From positions 2,542,001-2,606,000 of the forward strand of contig NZ_CP006841.1 of NCBI RefSeq assembly GCF_001274895.1: a stretch of 64,000 bases of DNA, in the 5' to 3' direction. Shown here in pieces: positions 33,164-42,925 of the stretch (position 1 is its first letter; each line of letters begins with the position of its first letter). Source of the DNA: Corynebacterium lactis RW2-5 (GTDB taxonomy: Bacteria > Actinomycetota > Actinomycetes > Mycobacteriales > Mycobacteriaceae). The notes below the pieces were generated by a model. It was not told the DNA's origin, searched no databases, and saw only the letters and a list, made by a program, of their open reading frames with translations. The position numbers were made by a program, and so were the translations under genes.

Positions 33164-36100
33164 ATGCCCACCACCGGTCGAGTGCGCACTCGCGCGCTTG
33201 CCCCGTGGTGGGTTTCGCTGTGCCTGCTGGCGTTTGTCCAATCCCCGGGCAAAACCGTCGCGGACACCAAACACGATCTGACGGAGGACCCGACAGGTTT
33301 CCTCTCCGGCGCGCTAAACATGTGGTCTGAGAACATGACGCTCGGACAGCTGCAGAACCAGGCCTACGGCTATCTCTTCCCGCAGGGCCCCTTCTTCGCC
33401 GCATTCGATCTGCTTCCCGACGCCCTCGCGCCCGACTGGGTCGCCCAGGCCCTGTGGTGGTCGCTGACTCTGTGCCTCGCTTTCACCGGCGCATACCGAA
33501 TCGCGGAGACGGCGCGGGTCGGATCGCATACCTCGCGGGTGATTGCGGCATTGCTCTACGCCCTGTCGCCGCGCATCATCACAACCCTGGGCGCGATTTC
33601 CTCGGAGACCTGGCCCGTAGCGCTGGCCCCGTGGATCGCGCTGCCGCTGCTGCGGGTGGCGGGCGACCGCTCAAGCCTGCCGCGTCGCGCGGCCACGCGG
33701 GCGGTGTTGCTCTCGGGATTGGCGGTGCTGTGCACCGGTGCCGTCAACGCGATTAGCACCGCGGCGGCCTGCATCCCGGCGGGGCTGATCCTGCTGTTCT
33801 TCGGCTTCACCGGCCCGCGCCGCGCCCGAGCCTGGTCTATGCTCGGCGGCTGGCTGGCCGCGTGCGCCGTGGTAAGCATGTGGTGGATAGTGCCGCTGCT
33901 GCTGCTCGGCCGCTACTCCGCGCCGTTTACCGACTACATTGAGTCCTCCGGCGTGACCACCCGGTGGATGAGTCTCGGGGAGGCGCTGCGTGGAACGACG
34001 TCATGGACGCCCTTCGTCTCCTTCGAGCGCATCGGCGGAAATGCGCTGGTTGCCGAGCCAATCCTGATTTATGCCACGCTCTCGGTGACCGCGCTCGGCC
34101 TGCTGGGCCTGGCCATGCGTGGCCTGCCGCTTCGCCGCATGTGGCTGACGATGGCGCTTATCGGCATCGTCATCATGGCCGCCTGGACCGAGCCCTTCGG
34201 CCTTCTCTGGCAGCCCGCCCGCGAGGCCCTCGACAGCGCACTGGCCGCGGTGCGCAACCTGCACAAGTTCGACACGGTGTTGCGGCTCCCGCTAATCATC
34301 GGCATCGCGCACGCCACCGCCCAGCTGCCGTGGCCCTGGGAGCGTAAGAGCGCAGAGGCGGACGTGGGCGTCGGCACGTCGGCAAGCGAAAAGTGGCTGC
34401 ACCCGGAGAAGCACCCGGCGGCGATCGCGGCGATGGGAGTGCTGCTGGTGCTGGTCGGTGCGACGGCTCCCGCGTGGAGCGCGCGGCTGGCTCCGGCGGG
34501 GCCCTTCGAGAAGGTTCCCGGCTACTGGCACGAGGCTGCCGACTGGATTAATGCCCACGGGTCCGGCACGCGCACGCTGCTGCTGCCGTCGTCGCCGTTT
34601 GCTGACCAGAACTGGGGAAACACTCGCGACGAACCCATCCAACCGCTTGCCGACGTCCCCTGGGCCGTCCGCGATGCGATTCCACTGGTACCGCCAGAGG
34701 CCATCCGCGGGCTCGACGGGCTGCGCGATTCGCTGACGCGCGGGCGCGAGGTACCGGCACTGGACGCGACCTTGAGGAACAACGGCATCGGCTACGTGCT
34801 GGTCCGCCGTGACCTGCGCCTGGGCTACCGGGCAGACTCGCTACAGGACATCGGCGACACACTGCGCGCATCCAAGGGAATGGAGAAGGTTGCGCAGTTC
34901 GCGGATGACAAGGGCCGCACCGCCATCGAGATCTGGGGTGCGGGGCCGGCCTTGGTGCGCGATAAAGCAATGAGTCCGCGCTTGATCGACACAACGCAGA
35001 TCCCGCTGGTCGCCGGCGGCCCCGAGGTGCTGCCGCGACTCGACGAGGTCGACCGCGATGCCCCTGTGCGCATCCTGGCGGGCGCGGACGCGGGCACCGT
35101 CACAGACACCCCGGCCCGGCGCGGGCGCAACTACGGCGAGGTGGTCCGTGCGGAGTCCGGGATCCTGGCGGCCGACGAGGAGACCAACGTGCGCAACCTG
35201 GTCCCCGACTATCCCGTGGCCGGTATCCCGCTGGTGCAGACGGCGACGGGCCGCAGCGAGATTGCGGTGTCCTCGTCCTCCTCGGAGCCGTACAACGTCG
35301 GCGGCGCGGCTTCGCAGCACTCGGTCAACGCGATGCTGGATGGCGATAAGAGCACCTGGTGGGAGCCGCTATCCGGCAAGAGCCAGGCCGAGTGGGTCGA
35401 GCTGACGCTGCCCGACCGGACCGACGGCGCGGTCATCACGCTGACCGGCGCGAAGGTGCCCGCTCAGGTGCGCGTGCAGACCGACGATGCCTCCGTGTCC
35501 ACGCAGCTGATTCCGGGACAGCCGACGCGCATCCCACTGCCCGGCTCCGCCACAAAGAAGGTGAAGGTCACCGCCACGATCGCGCCAATCGGGTTCGGCA
35601 TCGCCGAACTGAAGTTGGTGGTACCCGGCGCAGGCGCGGGCGCGGGTGCTGATGCAGACGCGGGTGCGGGTGCTGATGCAGACGCAGGCACAGACTCTGC
35701 CGACCTCGACCTGACACCGGTGCGCCTGCCAGTCGTCCCGGACTCCTCCCCTCTGGCACAGCGCTGGGTCTTCGGCCAGGAGGTCCGCGAGGGCACCTTC
35801 GTCCGCCTGTTCACGGTACCCGCGAACCGCCGCGTCCGCGTCGATGCCGACACCTGCCGCAACGGCATCGGCGACCCATGGGCGACCCTGGAGCGCGCCG
35901 ACGGCAGCGGCAATCGCGACCTGGCCTGCGGCGAAACTCTGGATCTGCCGGCGGGCGCGTGGCGCATCGACGCCAAGTCCGACTGGGTCTCCCTGACCGA
36001 CGAGTCCTACTTCGCCCCGACCTCCGAGCAGCAGCAGGCCACGCAGGTGTCCCCAGCCCTGGACCAGCCCATCGAGGCCAGCAGCAACGACCGCGTCCTC

Positions 36101-36724
36101 TGGCTGCCGAGCTCCGTCAACCGCGGCCGCGAGTTCCTCGTCGGCGGCGCGCCCATGAGCCCAGTCACCGTCAACGGCTGGCAGCAGGGCTGGATTGTCC
36201 CCGCCGGGGTCCACGGCATGCCCGAGCTGACCTACCCGCCACAGAAACTCTGGAAGGGCGGCATCATCGCAGGTGGCGCGCTCGCCGTCGCATACGCGCT
36301 CGTTGCGGGAATCCTCATTTTCGCTTTCCGGCGCCACCACCCCACGGGCCCTATCCCTCCGGACGCGCTCGGTACCGACCTTCCCCGCGCGGTCGTCGCG
36401 GTAACGGCGACCGTGACAGTGGCGCTCGTGTCATCCTGGCCCGGGCTGCTCGTAGGATTCGGCGTCGTTGCCGTTGCCCAGGCGGCGGAGCGGGCGATGC
36501 GGGGGCGTGTGGGCGTCAGCAAGCGGGAGCGGGCCCTAAGGTACGGGCTGATTTCCTCTCTGGCGGCGGCGATGGGAGCGGGCGCGGTGCTGCTCGCGAC
36601 GAACCCGTGGCCGAAGGAGGACTACGCCGGCGAGGGTTGGCCGCTGCAGCTGCTGATGACAGCGGCATTGGCTGCGACCGCCTGCTACTCGGTGGCGTTC
36701 GGGAGGAGAGATTCGGATAACTAG
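33164..36724 (+). CDS. aftD: Alpha-(1->3)-arabinofuranosyltransferase AftD
   Basis: A 1186-residue GT-C membrane glycosyltransferase that adds arabinofuranose branches to arabinogalactan and lipoarabinomannan, using decaprenyl-phosphate arabinose outside the membrane. About ten helices occupy residues ~10-440. The first outer loop carries the acidic motif D-T-K-H-D-L (Asp34 onward) expected of the catalytic site. Beta-rich domains fill the extracytoplasmic part, and two or three C-terminal helices follow (~1030-1185). It is shorter than mycobacterial AftD (about 1400 residues). A Gly/Ala/Asp low-complexity spacer at ~823-845 joins two beta domains. The ATG at 33164 has no clear ribosome site. 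It follows DUF2613 and converges with the TmaT-like gene. Two copies of the GTCGGCAAGC word lie inside it (34378 and 34645, opposite orientation). Confidence 0.92.
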   Translation: MPTTGRVRTRALAPWWVSLCLLAFVQSPGKTVADTKHDLTEDPTGFLSGALNMWSENMTLGQLQNQAYGYLFPQGPFFAAFDLLPDALAPDWVAQALWWSLTLCLAFTGAYRIAETARVGSHTSRVIAALLYALSPRIITTLGAISSETWPVALAPWIALPLLRVAGDRSSLPRRAATRAVLLSGLAVLCTGAVNAISTAAACIPAGLILLFFGFTGPRRARAWSMLGGWLAACAVVSMWWIVPLLLLGRYSAPFTDYIESSGVTTRWMSLGEALRGTTSWTPFVSFERIGGNALVAEPILIYATLSVTALGLLGLAMRGLPLRRMWLTMALIGIVIMAAWTEPFGLLWQPAREALDSALAAVRNLHKFDTVLRLPLIIGIAHATAQLPWPWERKSAEADVGVGTSASEKWLHPEKHPAAIAAMGVLLVLVGATAPAWSARLAPAGPFEKVPGYWHEAADWINAHGSGTRTLLLPSSPFADQNWGNTRDEPIQPLADVPWAVRDAIPLVPPEAIRGLDGLRDSLTRGREVPALDATLRNNGIGYVLVRRDLRLGYRADSLQDIGDTLRASKGMEKVAQFADDKGRTAIEIWGAGPALVRDKAMSPRLIDTTQIPLVAGGPEVLPRLDEVDRDAPVRILAGADAGTVTDTPARRGRNYGEVVRAESGILAADEETNVRNLVPDYPVAGIPLVQTATGRSEIAVSSSSSEPYNVGGAASQHSVNAMLDGDKSTWWEPLSGKSQAEWVELTLPDRTDGAVITLTGAKVPAQVRVQTDDASVSTQLIPGQPTRIPLPGSATKKVKVTATIAPIGFGIAELKLVVPGAGAGAGADADAGAGADADAGTDSADLDLTPVRLPVVPDSSPLAQRWVFGQEVREGTFVRLFTVPANRRVRVDADTCRNGIGDPWATLERADGSGNRDLACGETLDLPAGAWRIDAKSDWVSLTDESYFAPTSEQQQATQVSPALDQPIEASSNDRVLWLPSSVNRGREFLVGGAPMSPVTVNGWQQGWIVPAGVHGMPELTYPPQKLWKGGIIAGGALAVAYALVAGILIFAFRRHHPTGPIPPDALGTDLPRAVVAVTATVTVALVSSWPGLLVGFGVVAVAQAAERAMRGRVGVSKRERALRYGLISSLAAAMGAGAVLLATNPWPKEDYAGEGWPLQLLMTAALAATACYSVAFGRRDSDN

Positions 36725-36781
36725 GCCTCGGAGCACGCCGCGACGAGTTTGCCCCGAAGGAAGGCACCTAGTGAAAAGCGC

Positions 36782-37972
36782 CTAGCGGTTCACCCACACG
36801 CGGCCAAAGTAGCGGCGAGCGGGCTCCTCCACCAGCGCATAGGAGGCGGCGGCAACGGGAATAGACAGGGCAACTGTCACGACGGACACCGCGAAGAGGT
36901 GACCGCTAAACAGGTTCACGCCGAGGAGGGGGAAGGCTACCGACAGCATCGCGATATGCCAAAGGAAGATCCCGTAGGACCAACGGCCGAGTGCCTGCAT
37001 GACGGGGTGCTCGAAGAACTTCGACTCCGGCGCCATCGCCCACGGACCAATCATGGCGGCTCCGAATACGAGGCCGCAGAGGAGTCGGCGGGTGAATTCC
37101 CAGTTGCTCAAATCGACCAGGCCCTCCGGACCAAGGACGGACGCCAGCACTAAAGCGGCGATAGCCAATGCAATCCACAGTGGGCGGCGGCGGGCCCAGC
37201 GCTGAATTCGTTCGACCTTCGCCCGTGCCGACGCGGTTTGTACGCCTTGGAGCGACTCGAGCTCCGCAAGCACCATTCCGACGGCAAACCAGGAGAAGTA
37301 GGCGACCGGCTGGATGTGCGGATTAACCCCATCTGGGTAGGGAATCGGCAGGTACGGCCACGCCCAACTGGCGGCTGCGAGAAGGCTAATCACAAGGATC
37401 CGGCGGCCCTGTCGCGCGTGCGGATCAATGCCTCGCAAGCCGATCGCAAGGACCGGCAGTGCGACGTAGAAGGCGACCTCTACAGACAGGGACCACAGGT
37501 GCGTCAGGCCACCGTGAAGGGAGTTCGGAAAATACACCTGGGTGAGCGTCAGGTTGGTCAGCCACGTCTTCCAATCGGCGCCACTGCCTACGGGCAGCGC
37601 CACTAAAACGATGACCACGAGCACCCAATAAGCTGGGATAATCCGGGCGAATCGCTTCTTGTAGTACTTAAGCCAGCCTGCGGCGAAGCCCCGGTCGGGA
37701 CGTCGGAAAGCAGCGCGGGGAGGAACCCCGCCAAAGCCCGTGCGATGCGAGCGCCACAGCAAAAAACCGGACAGAGCGAAAAACACGGCAACGAAGAAAT
37801 CGAAGCGACCGAGGACGCGCTCCCACAGCGCCCCCGTGTCATGACCGGTCTGAAACGCAACGTGCGTGCCGATGATGCCGATGGATGCGACTGCTCGCAG
37901 CCCCTCCAACGAGGGCAGGAAACCCGGCTTTAAGGCCTTGGGTGGCGCGGACACGAGACTAGCGTTTTTCAT
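36782..37972 (-). CDS. tmaT: Membrane acyltransferase, TmaT-like (acyltransferase 3 family)
   Basis: A 396-residue membrane acyltransferase with about ten helices. The family motif is near the N-terminus: L-E-G-L-R-A-V-A-S with Arg25 and the catalytic-type His37 in I-G-T-H. In C. glutamicum, TmaT acetylates trehalose monocorynomycolate so that it can be moved across the inner membrane. Its position between aftD and a DUF3068 gene matches Rv0228 and NCgl2759. It is encoded convergent with aftD (57 bases between stops) and divergent from the DUF3068 gene. A pair of ATTATCTT/AAGATAAT elements lies in the 197-base divergent region. Assignment rests on locus order plus family, so another acyl acceptor remains possible. 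Confidence 0.83.
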   Translation of the reverse strand: MKNASLVSAPPKALKPGFLPSLEGLRAVASIGIIGTHVAFQTGHDTGALWERVLGRFDFFVAVFFALSGFLLWRSHRTGFGGVPPRAAFRRPDRGFAAGWLKYYKKRFARIIPAYWVLVVIVLVALPVGSGADWKTWLTNLTLTQVYFPNSLHGGLTHLWSLSVEVAFYVALPVLAIGLRGIDPHARQGRRILVISLLAAASWAWPYLPIPYPDGVNPHIQPVAYFSWFAVGMVLAELESLQGVQTASARAKVERIQRWARRRPLWIALAIAALVLASVLGPEGLVDLSNWEFTRRLLCGLVFGAAMIGPWAMAPESKFFEHPVMQALGRWSYGIFLWHIAMLSVAFPLLGVNLFSGHLFAVSVVTVALSIPVAAASYALVEEPARRYFGRVWVNR

Positions 37973-38012
37973 AATTCTTTCTTACACAGGACTTAAAGGT
38001 GATAAAGTCTGA

Positions 38013-38086
38013 ATTATCTTATTATCTAGTAAAAGCAGGTCAGGGCATATTTCTGAAAAACCATTTCGTTTTCCTGACAAGATAAT
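38013..38086. promoter_or_regulatory. Inverted ATTATCTT elements in the tmaT/DUF3068 divergent region
   Basis: ATTATCTT (38013-38020) and its complement AAGATAAT (38079-38086) are separated by 58 bases, and a partial second copy follows the first. They lie in an AT-rich divergent promoter region and could be a shared control site or simply promoter elements. Confidence 0.35.
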
Positions 38087-38169
38087 ATGAAAAATCGTGC
38101 ACACACACGCCGGCTTCCTGCTACGTTTTGCACGAGAAAGTTTAATGAAGTAAAGGGAACCAATCGCTC

Positions 38170-39327
38170 ATGAAGAGAACTCTCGGAAACGCGCTGATCC
38201 TCATCGGCGCGGCATTGATTGTCATTGCAGTGTTGCTGCCCACCTTCCTGGTGCCCCGTCTTCGGGTAATTCCGCTTGATACCGTGAGCGATACCTCCAC
38301 TGAAATCCGGGAGGCCGCTCTGCTCGACTCCGCACTGTTAGGCAAGAATCAGCCAGCACCGGGTCGCGAAAACGACCCGCGCTGCAAGGCCACCACGGAT
38401 GAGGAGAAGCAGAAGCTCCCGGTTCACTGCTTCATCAACGATAAGACTCCGCTGCAGTCCAAGCGCCACGTCGAGATTGAGGAGCCGGCGGACGAGAAGG
38501 TCGCCACCATGCAGGTCGGCACCACCATGCTGCGCGATGACAAGGAAGAGCCGAACAACCTAGTCAACGCGACACTGGATCGCATCACCCTGAACCGCTC
38601 CACCGCATTCCCTGTTGAGGATCCGACTTCCAGCGTCGCTATCAACGCACCAAAGAGCGGCCAGGACACGGAGCCTCCGACGTTCCCTCGCCCTGGTATC
38701 CAGTACCAGTTCCCCTTCGGCACTGAAAAGAAGTCCTACCCGTACTACGACGTTCAGTCGATGCGCAACTTCGAGATTGACTTCGTCGGCGAGGAAGAGC
38801 AGGCCGGCGAGACCGTCTACAAGTACTCCATGACCATCCCACCGCAGAACCTGTACGAATCCTTGAAGGAGCACTTCACTCGCGACGGCCGCAAGCTGAC
38901 TGAGGCTGACAAGAACACGCTCGCTTCCATGCGACTGTCCTTCCCGGGCCACAAGTGGGGCCTCGAGGGCGATGAGGACGTCGAGATGGACCGCTACTAC
39001 ACCAACGTCCGCACCGTCCGTGTTGAGCCCACCTCCGGCGTGATTGTCAACGGCACCGAAGAGATGTTCATGTTCTACGCTCGCGATGCCAAGGAGGCCG
39101 AGGAGATCGCTTCCAAGGCTGGCCACGAAAAGGAGCGCGCCGAGCGCAACCGCACCGCTATGGACTACACCGCACAGTGGGACGGCAAGTCCAAGGAAGC
39201 CCAGATGCAGAAGGCTACCGATGCGATGAGCGCCATGTTTATCGGCGGCACCGTTGCCCCGTGGATTCTGGGTATCGTTGGCCTGATCCTGGTTCTGGTT
39301 GGTTTCCGCGTCCGCTCCAAGGGCTAA
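38170..39327 (+). CDS. DUF3068 envelope protein (Rv0227c-like)
   Basis: A 385-residue protein anchored at both ends: one helix at ~5-27 and one at ~358-380, with a large hydrophilic extracytoplasmic domain between them. The N-terminal L-I-L-I-G-A-A-L-I-V-I-A-V-L-L-P helix, the Y-Y-D-V-Q-S-M-R-N-F-E-I-D-F-V-G-E-E segment and the late R-Y-Y-T-N-V-R-T-V-R-V-E-P-T-S-G-V-I match the DUF3068 family, represented by Rv0227c in M. tuberculosis. The locus is linked to trehalose-mycolate handling in corynebacteria, so an envelope-lipid role is inferred. An AAAGGGAACC site precedes the ATG. The next gene starts 87 bases downstream with its own -10-like element. Confidence 0.9.
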   Translation: MKRTLGNALILIGAALIVIAVLLPTFLVPRLRVIPLDTVSDTSTEIREAALLDSALLGKNQPAPGRENDPRCKATTDEEKQKLPVHCFINDKTPLQSKRHVEIEEPADEKVATMQVGTTMLRDDKEEPNNLVNATLDRITLNRSTAFPVEDPTSSVAINAPKSGQDTEPPTFPRPGIQYQFPFGTEKKSYPYYDVQSMRNFEIDFVGEEEQAGETVYKYSMTIPPQNLYESLKEHFTRDGRKLTEADKNTLASMRLSFPGHKWGLEGDEDVEMDRYYTNVRTVRVEPTSGVIVNGTEEMFMFYARDAKEAEEIASKAGHEKERAERNRTAMDYTAQWDGKSKEAQMQKATDAMSAMFIGGTVAPWILGIVGLILVLVGFRVRSKG

Positions 39328-39414
39328 GCGCAAGGGCGAGACGAAAGACAATGCCCGATTAGGAGCCCCACGGCATTGCCGTGACGGGCGACGAAATAAC
39401 TTAATATAAAGCGC

Positions 39415-41283
39415 GTGACTCAAAACTTCCGTGCAACCCTGGCCCAGTCGGCCCGCTCCCATTCCGAGCGAGTCGGCTGGGCTTTTGTGTTGGCATGGAT
39501 CTTCGCCCTCACCTCCGCCGTCTGCTGGCCACTGTTCTTCCCGGCATTGCCCGCCGACTCCGGCCAGGCGGGCGGGCGCGCCTTCGGCCCACCGCAGTTC
39601 CTCCTGCGAGACATGGTCATCCCCTCCCACCCTCCGCTTACCGACGCCACCCTAGGCCTCGGCCAATCTGCCGCGCGGTCCGTCCCCCAGGACACCCTGC
39701 TCTGGGCGCTCGGGTATTTCGTTGATGCCAGCCACTGGGTTCGTTTCCTCATGGTCGGTGCCTGTGTTATTGGAGGGCTGGCGGCAGCTGAGCTGGCGAG
39801 GACGCTGACGAGTGGCGTTGTTGGTGGTGCTGGCACTGGCGCTGTGCGGGAATCTCGTGCTGGGCGGACACCCCGGAGTGTCAGCCTCGTTGGCCAACTC
39901 ATCGCGCCGACGATGCTGCTATGGAATCCGTTCGTCGTGGAGCGACTCCTCCAGGGCCAGTGGTCCCTGGTTATTGCGGCGGTGCTGCTACCCGCGGTCG
40001 TCTTGGCTGCCCGGATGCGCAGCCCCTGGTGGCGGACCAGCGCAATCGCCGTGGCGGGTCTCACCCCGACCGGCGCTTTGCTCGCCGGGATTACGGGACT
40101 GGTGGCAGCCCGTGCGTGGCGCGACCGCGCCTGGATTGCCGTCACGACTGCCCTGGTCAGCGCACCGTGGTTGGTTGCCTCGGCATTGAACTTCGGCGCG
40201 GCTTCCTCCGCCGATGCATCAGGGGCCGCGGCTTTTGCTGCTCGCGCGGAGGCGCATGTCGGCACGCTGGGTGCGTTGCTCGGCCTGGGCGGGATATGGA
40301 ACCGGCAAGCTGTTCCGCTCACCCGCGAGGTCGGGTTCTCAGCGGCGATGGTGCTTGTGCTACTGGCTCTGTTTGCTCTCGGATTCCGCCGCGTGTGGGA
40401 TTCCAGGCCGGCATCGTGCCCGGAGACAGGTCCGTGTTGGCGAGGTCTAATCATCATGGCCGGCGTATCAATCGCCCTGGTAGCGCTGGCTGCCACCTCA
40501 CCGGGTATTGCTGTGATGGGTTGGGCCCTTCAGCACATCCCCGGCGCCGGGCTTCTCCGTGACGGCCAAAAGTGGGTGGCCCTGGCACTTCCGGCATACG
40601 TGCTCCTTGCCGCCGCCGGCGCGGAGCACCTCGCGGCGCGGGCCCGTGACGTCGGCACGCGAGCCGGGCAGTGGTTGGCGGGGGCGGTGAGCGCGCTGAT
40701 CATCGTTGCGGCGGTGCCCACTCTGCCTGCCGACGTCTCCGTCTTGCGACCCGTGCCCAGCTGGGCGGGGTGGTCCGCGGTTTCGGGAGTCGTTGCGATG
40801 GATGAGCACGCCGTCGCAGTTTTGCCGGCCGGGTCCTACCGGATCATCGACGGGTTACCCGTATTCGATCCCGCATTCAAGGCGCTGCCCGCGCCGGTTG
40901 TGGGGTCGGGCGAGCTGATTGTGTCGGGCACTGCTGTCGCCGGCGAAGGGTCGGGCCTGGTGGAACGGACTTTGCTGGCTGGCGCTGATGCTGGTGCTGG
41001 AACGGGCATCGAGCGGGCGCTCGACGTTCTTCGAGGAAATGGCGTCGGCTGGGTACTAGTGGAAAACTCACCGGGAAATATGGGCAATGCTCAGTCGATT
41101 CTTGCAGCGTTAGATTCGGTTTACAGCGATGATGACCTGCACCTTTACCATGTTCCGGGAGTTATTGAGCGCCCCGAGCGCCCCAGTGACCTCCACTATG
41201 CTGCTGCGTGGGCAGCTTTTGGGATGTGGATACTGTGCGCGCTCGCGGGGCCGGCGGGGGCTCTTTTTCCGCGGAGGCGTTAA
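39415..41283 (+). CDS. Multi-pass membrane protein (Rv0226c-like)
   Basis: A 622-residue integral membrane protein with about a dozen helices and a late extracytoplasmic region, ending in a final helix. It has a GT-C-like layout, and its position (after DUF3068, before the glycosyltransferase) is that of Rv0226c in M. tuberculosis. No catalytic motif can be assigned with confidence. Residues around W-N-P-F-V-V-E-R-L-L-Q-G-Q-W resemble a motif common in corynebacterial glycan-assembly membrane proteins. TAATAT lies about eight bases before the GTG, so the mRNA may be leaderless. A hairpin with a CACGGC palindrome lies upstream at about 39369. An Ala/Gly/Asp spacer occurs near residue 522. Confidence 0.75.
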   Translation: MTQNFRATLAQSARSHSERVGWAFVLAWIFALTSAVCWPLFFPALPADSGQAGGRAFGPPQFLLRDMVIPSHPPLTDATLGLGQSAARSVPQDTLLWALGYFVDASHWVRFLMVGACVIGGLAAAELARTLTSGVVGGAGTGAVRESRAGRTPRSVSLVGQLIAPTMLLWNPFVVERLLQGQWSLVIAAVLLPAVVLAARMRSPWWRTSAIAVAGLTPTGALLAGITGLVAARAWRDRAWIAVTTALVSAPWLVASALNFGAASSADASGAAAFAARAEAHVGTLGALLGLGGIWNRQAVPLTREVGFSAAMVLVLLALFALGFRRVWDSRPASCPETGPCWRGLIIMAGVSIALVALAATSPGIAVMGWALQHIPGAGLLRDGQKWVALALPAYVLLAAAGAEHLAARARDVGTRAGQWLAGAVSALIIVAAVPTLPADVSVLRPVPSWAGWSAVSGVVAMDEHAVAVLPAGSYRIIDGLPVFDPAFKALPAPVVGSGELIVSGTAVAGEGSGLVERTLLAGADAGAGTGIERALDVLRGNGVGWVLVENSPGNMGNAQSILAALDSVYSDDDLHLYHVPGVIERPERPSDLHYAAAWAAFGMWILCALAGPAGALFPRRR

Positions 41284-41654
41284 CGAAGACGTTCAAGGAC
41301 TTTTCCGGTCGGGCGTGGTCTCGCCGAAAACAGATTCTCTCCGGGGCGATATTTGAAGTACATCGCCGGCGCCGTCGGTTGCATATCCCCACCCGAGAGG
41401 TGGTGCTGTAGCATCATCGACCACTTGCACCCCACGCCCCACAAGAACTAGCGCGAAGAAGCCCCTAAAGTGACAAGCTCTCAAGTTTGCGCCATTCACT
41501 CTTGCAGATGCCCAGGTGGTCAAATTTGCTACTGCTAAAAAGTGTCACAAAATTGAGAACTAATCCAATGATGGGCCGATTTTTGGCCTTTTAATGCAGA
41601 AAAGAGGCCCAGGAACCGCATCTCGAGAGGACAGAGCCCGCGACCCCCGACAAC
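41284..41654. other. Convergent intergenic region with a dispersed repeat
   Basis: Two convergent genes end on either side of this 371-base gap. It contains the 81-bp repeat at 41479-41559 and, just after it, a GGCCGATTTTTGGCC hairpin followed by TTTT that may act as a terminator. No gene is evident. Confidence 0.65.
41479..41559. repeat. 81-bp dispersed repeat, copy A
   Basis: The element runs from TCTCAAGTTTG to TTGAGAA and shares with copy B (55238-55318) the same length, its left end, and the block beginning TCA[AG]ATTTGCTAC, an AAAA run and TGTCACA before the right end. The ends are inverted relative to each other (TCTCAA/TTGAGA). Similarity extends into the flanking GGCC-rich hairpin. 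It lies between convergent genes. Confidence 0.7.
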
Positions 41655-42821
41655 CTACCGAACGCGTGGCGACTCCAGAACCTTCAGTACCGCCGCTGCG
41701 GTCTTATCCCATCCGAACTCATCGGCGCGAGCGACACAGGCCTCCGCCATACGTCGCCGCAACTCCGGGTCCGCCAGAATCTTCCGGGTCTTTTCAGCCA
41801 GATCGGCCTCGTCATCCGCGAGGAGTCCCGTCTCACCGTCGTTGACGGAGTCATTCAGGCCCGCTGAGGACCGGTAACCTACCGTCGGCACGCCGTGTTG
41901 AGCGGACTCGATGACGGCAAGGCCCCAGCCCTCCTTACGCGAGGGCATCATGTGGATGCACGCGCCGGAGAGGATGCGGTGCTTGTCGGCCTCCGAAACC
42001 TGCCCGTGGAAGACCACATGGTCCGCAACACCTTTCTGGCCTGCGTATTCAACCAGGTTGTCGTGCCACCAGCCGGAACCAATGACGTCGAGGATTGCTC
42101 CGGGGTAGTCTTCCACCAGGTCGGCAAGAACGTCGATGGCATGCTCGATCTGCTTGTGCGGCACCAGGCGAGACAGCGTCACCAGGTGCGGCGCCTCACC
42201 CTTGACAATCGCGGCATCACCGACACCGGCGGTGGAGCGGGCCTCCTCAGGGATAGGGTCGACGCCGTTGCGGATAATCTCGATGCGATCGGCATCCACG
42301 CCGAGGTTCACCAGCTCGGCGGCGCTCGGCTCGGACACCGTGATGTAGCGGCAGCGCCGGTGAATCAGCGGGGACAGGCGCGATTCGATGAACCAACCGA
42401 GCTTCGCCACCACCGGTCCCGCGACCGGCCACTGTTCGCGGTGGCAATGGTGCGTGAGCAGGACCGTCGAGGTCCGCGCCAATGCGCTTGAGAAGATACG
42501 CGCGAAGAAGGGCACGCCATTTTGAGTGTCCACGACCACATCCGGACGCCCACCCAGCGCGTTGCCTATTGACCCGGCACCGAACCGCGCCGCAACCATG
42601 GCCGCCCATGCGCGCACGTAGACGGAAAAATTGCCACCCGCGCGGGAGAATACGACACCATCACGCTCGGGAAGCTCAGGCGCCCCGGGGTAGCTCGCGG
42701 TCCGAAAGACCACTTGGTGCCCCTGCTGCGCGAGATACGCGGCCACTCTCTCCAGGTAGCGTTCGCTTCCGCCGCCCTCGGGGTGGCCGGTATCGCGCCA
42801 GCACAACAGCAAAATTTTCAT
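41655..42821 (-). CDS. Glycosyltransferase family 4 (Rv0225-like)
   Basis: A 388-residue GT-B glycosyltransferase. The N-terminal domain begins with a Rossmann strand and the acceptor-side motif G-H-P-E-G-G-G-S-E-R-Y. The C-terminal domain has the E-x7-E motif in K-E-G-W-G-L-A-V-I-E, which binds the sugar nucleotide. No membrane segments are seen, so it acts on the cytoplasmic face. In M. tuberculosis the gene at this place is Rv0225. It is divergent from the MtrP-like methyltransferase gene with 104 bases between starts. Acceptor and donor sugar are unknown; a glycolipid linked to envelope assembly is a reasonable inference. The downstream gap carries repeat copy A. Confidence 0.88.
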   Translation of the reverse strand: MKILLLCWRDTGHPEGGGSERYLERVAAYLAQQGHQVVFRTASYPGAPELPERDGVVFSRAGGNFSVYVRAWAAMVAARFGAGSIGNALGGRPDVVVDTQNGVPFFARIFSSALARTSTVLLTHHCHREQWPVAGPVVAKLGWFIESRLSPLIHRRCRYITVSEPSAAELVNLGVDADRIEIIRNGVDPIPEEARSTAGVGDAAIVKGEAPHLVTLSRLVPHKQIEHAIDVLADLVEDYPGAILDVIGSGWWHDNLVEYAGQKGVADHVVFHGQVSEADKHRILSGACIHMMPSRKEGWGLAVIESAQHGVPTVGYRSSAGLNDSVNDGETGLLADDEADLAEKTRKILADPELRRRMAEACVARADEFGWDKTAAAVLKVLESPRVR

Positions 42822-42925
42822 AACTATCTCAGAATATCCCTCCGCCTGCCTACCGTCCCCGCTTTGCCCCGATTACCCGCCGAACCCACCTCCGCGCACG
42901 CCGCCCGTCTACTAGGTTTATAGGG

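Noticed and set aside
35369..36340. Long reverse-strand open frame across aftD
   Set aside because: It is antisense to a well-supported gene and shows high-GC shadow composition without domains or start signals.
39369..39384. CACGGC/GCCGTG palindrome after the DUF3068 gene as a terminator
   Set aside because: Stem is short and lacks a T-run; it may only be a weak hairpin.
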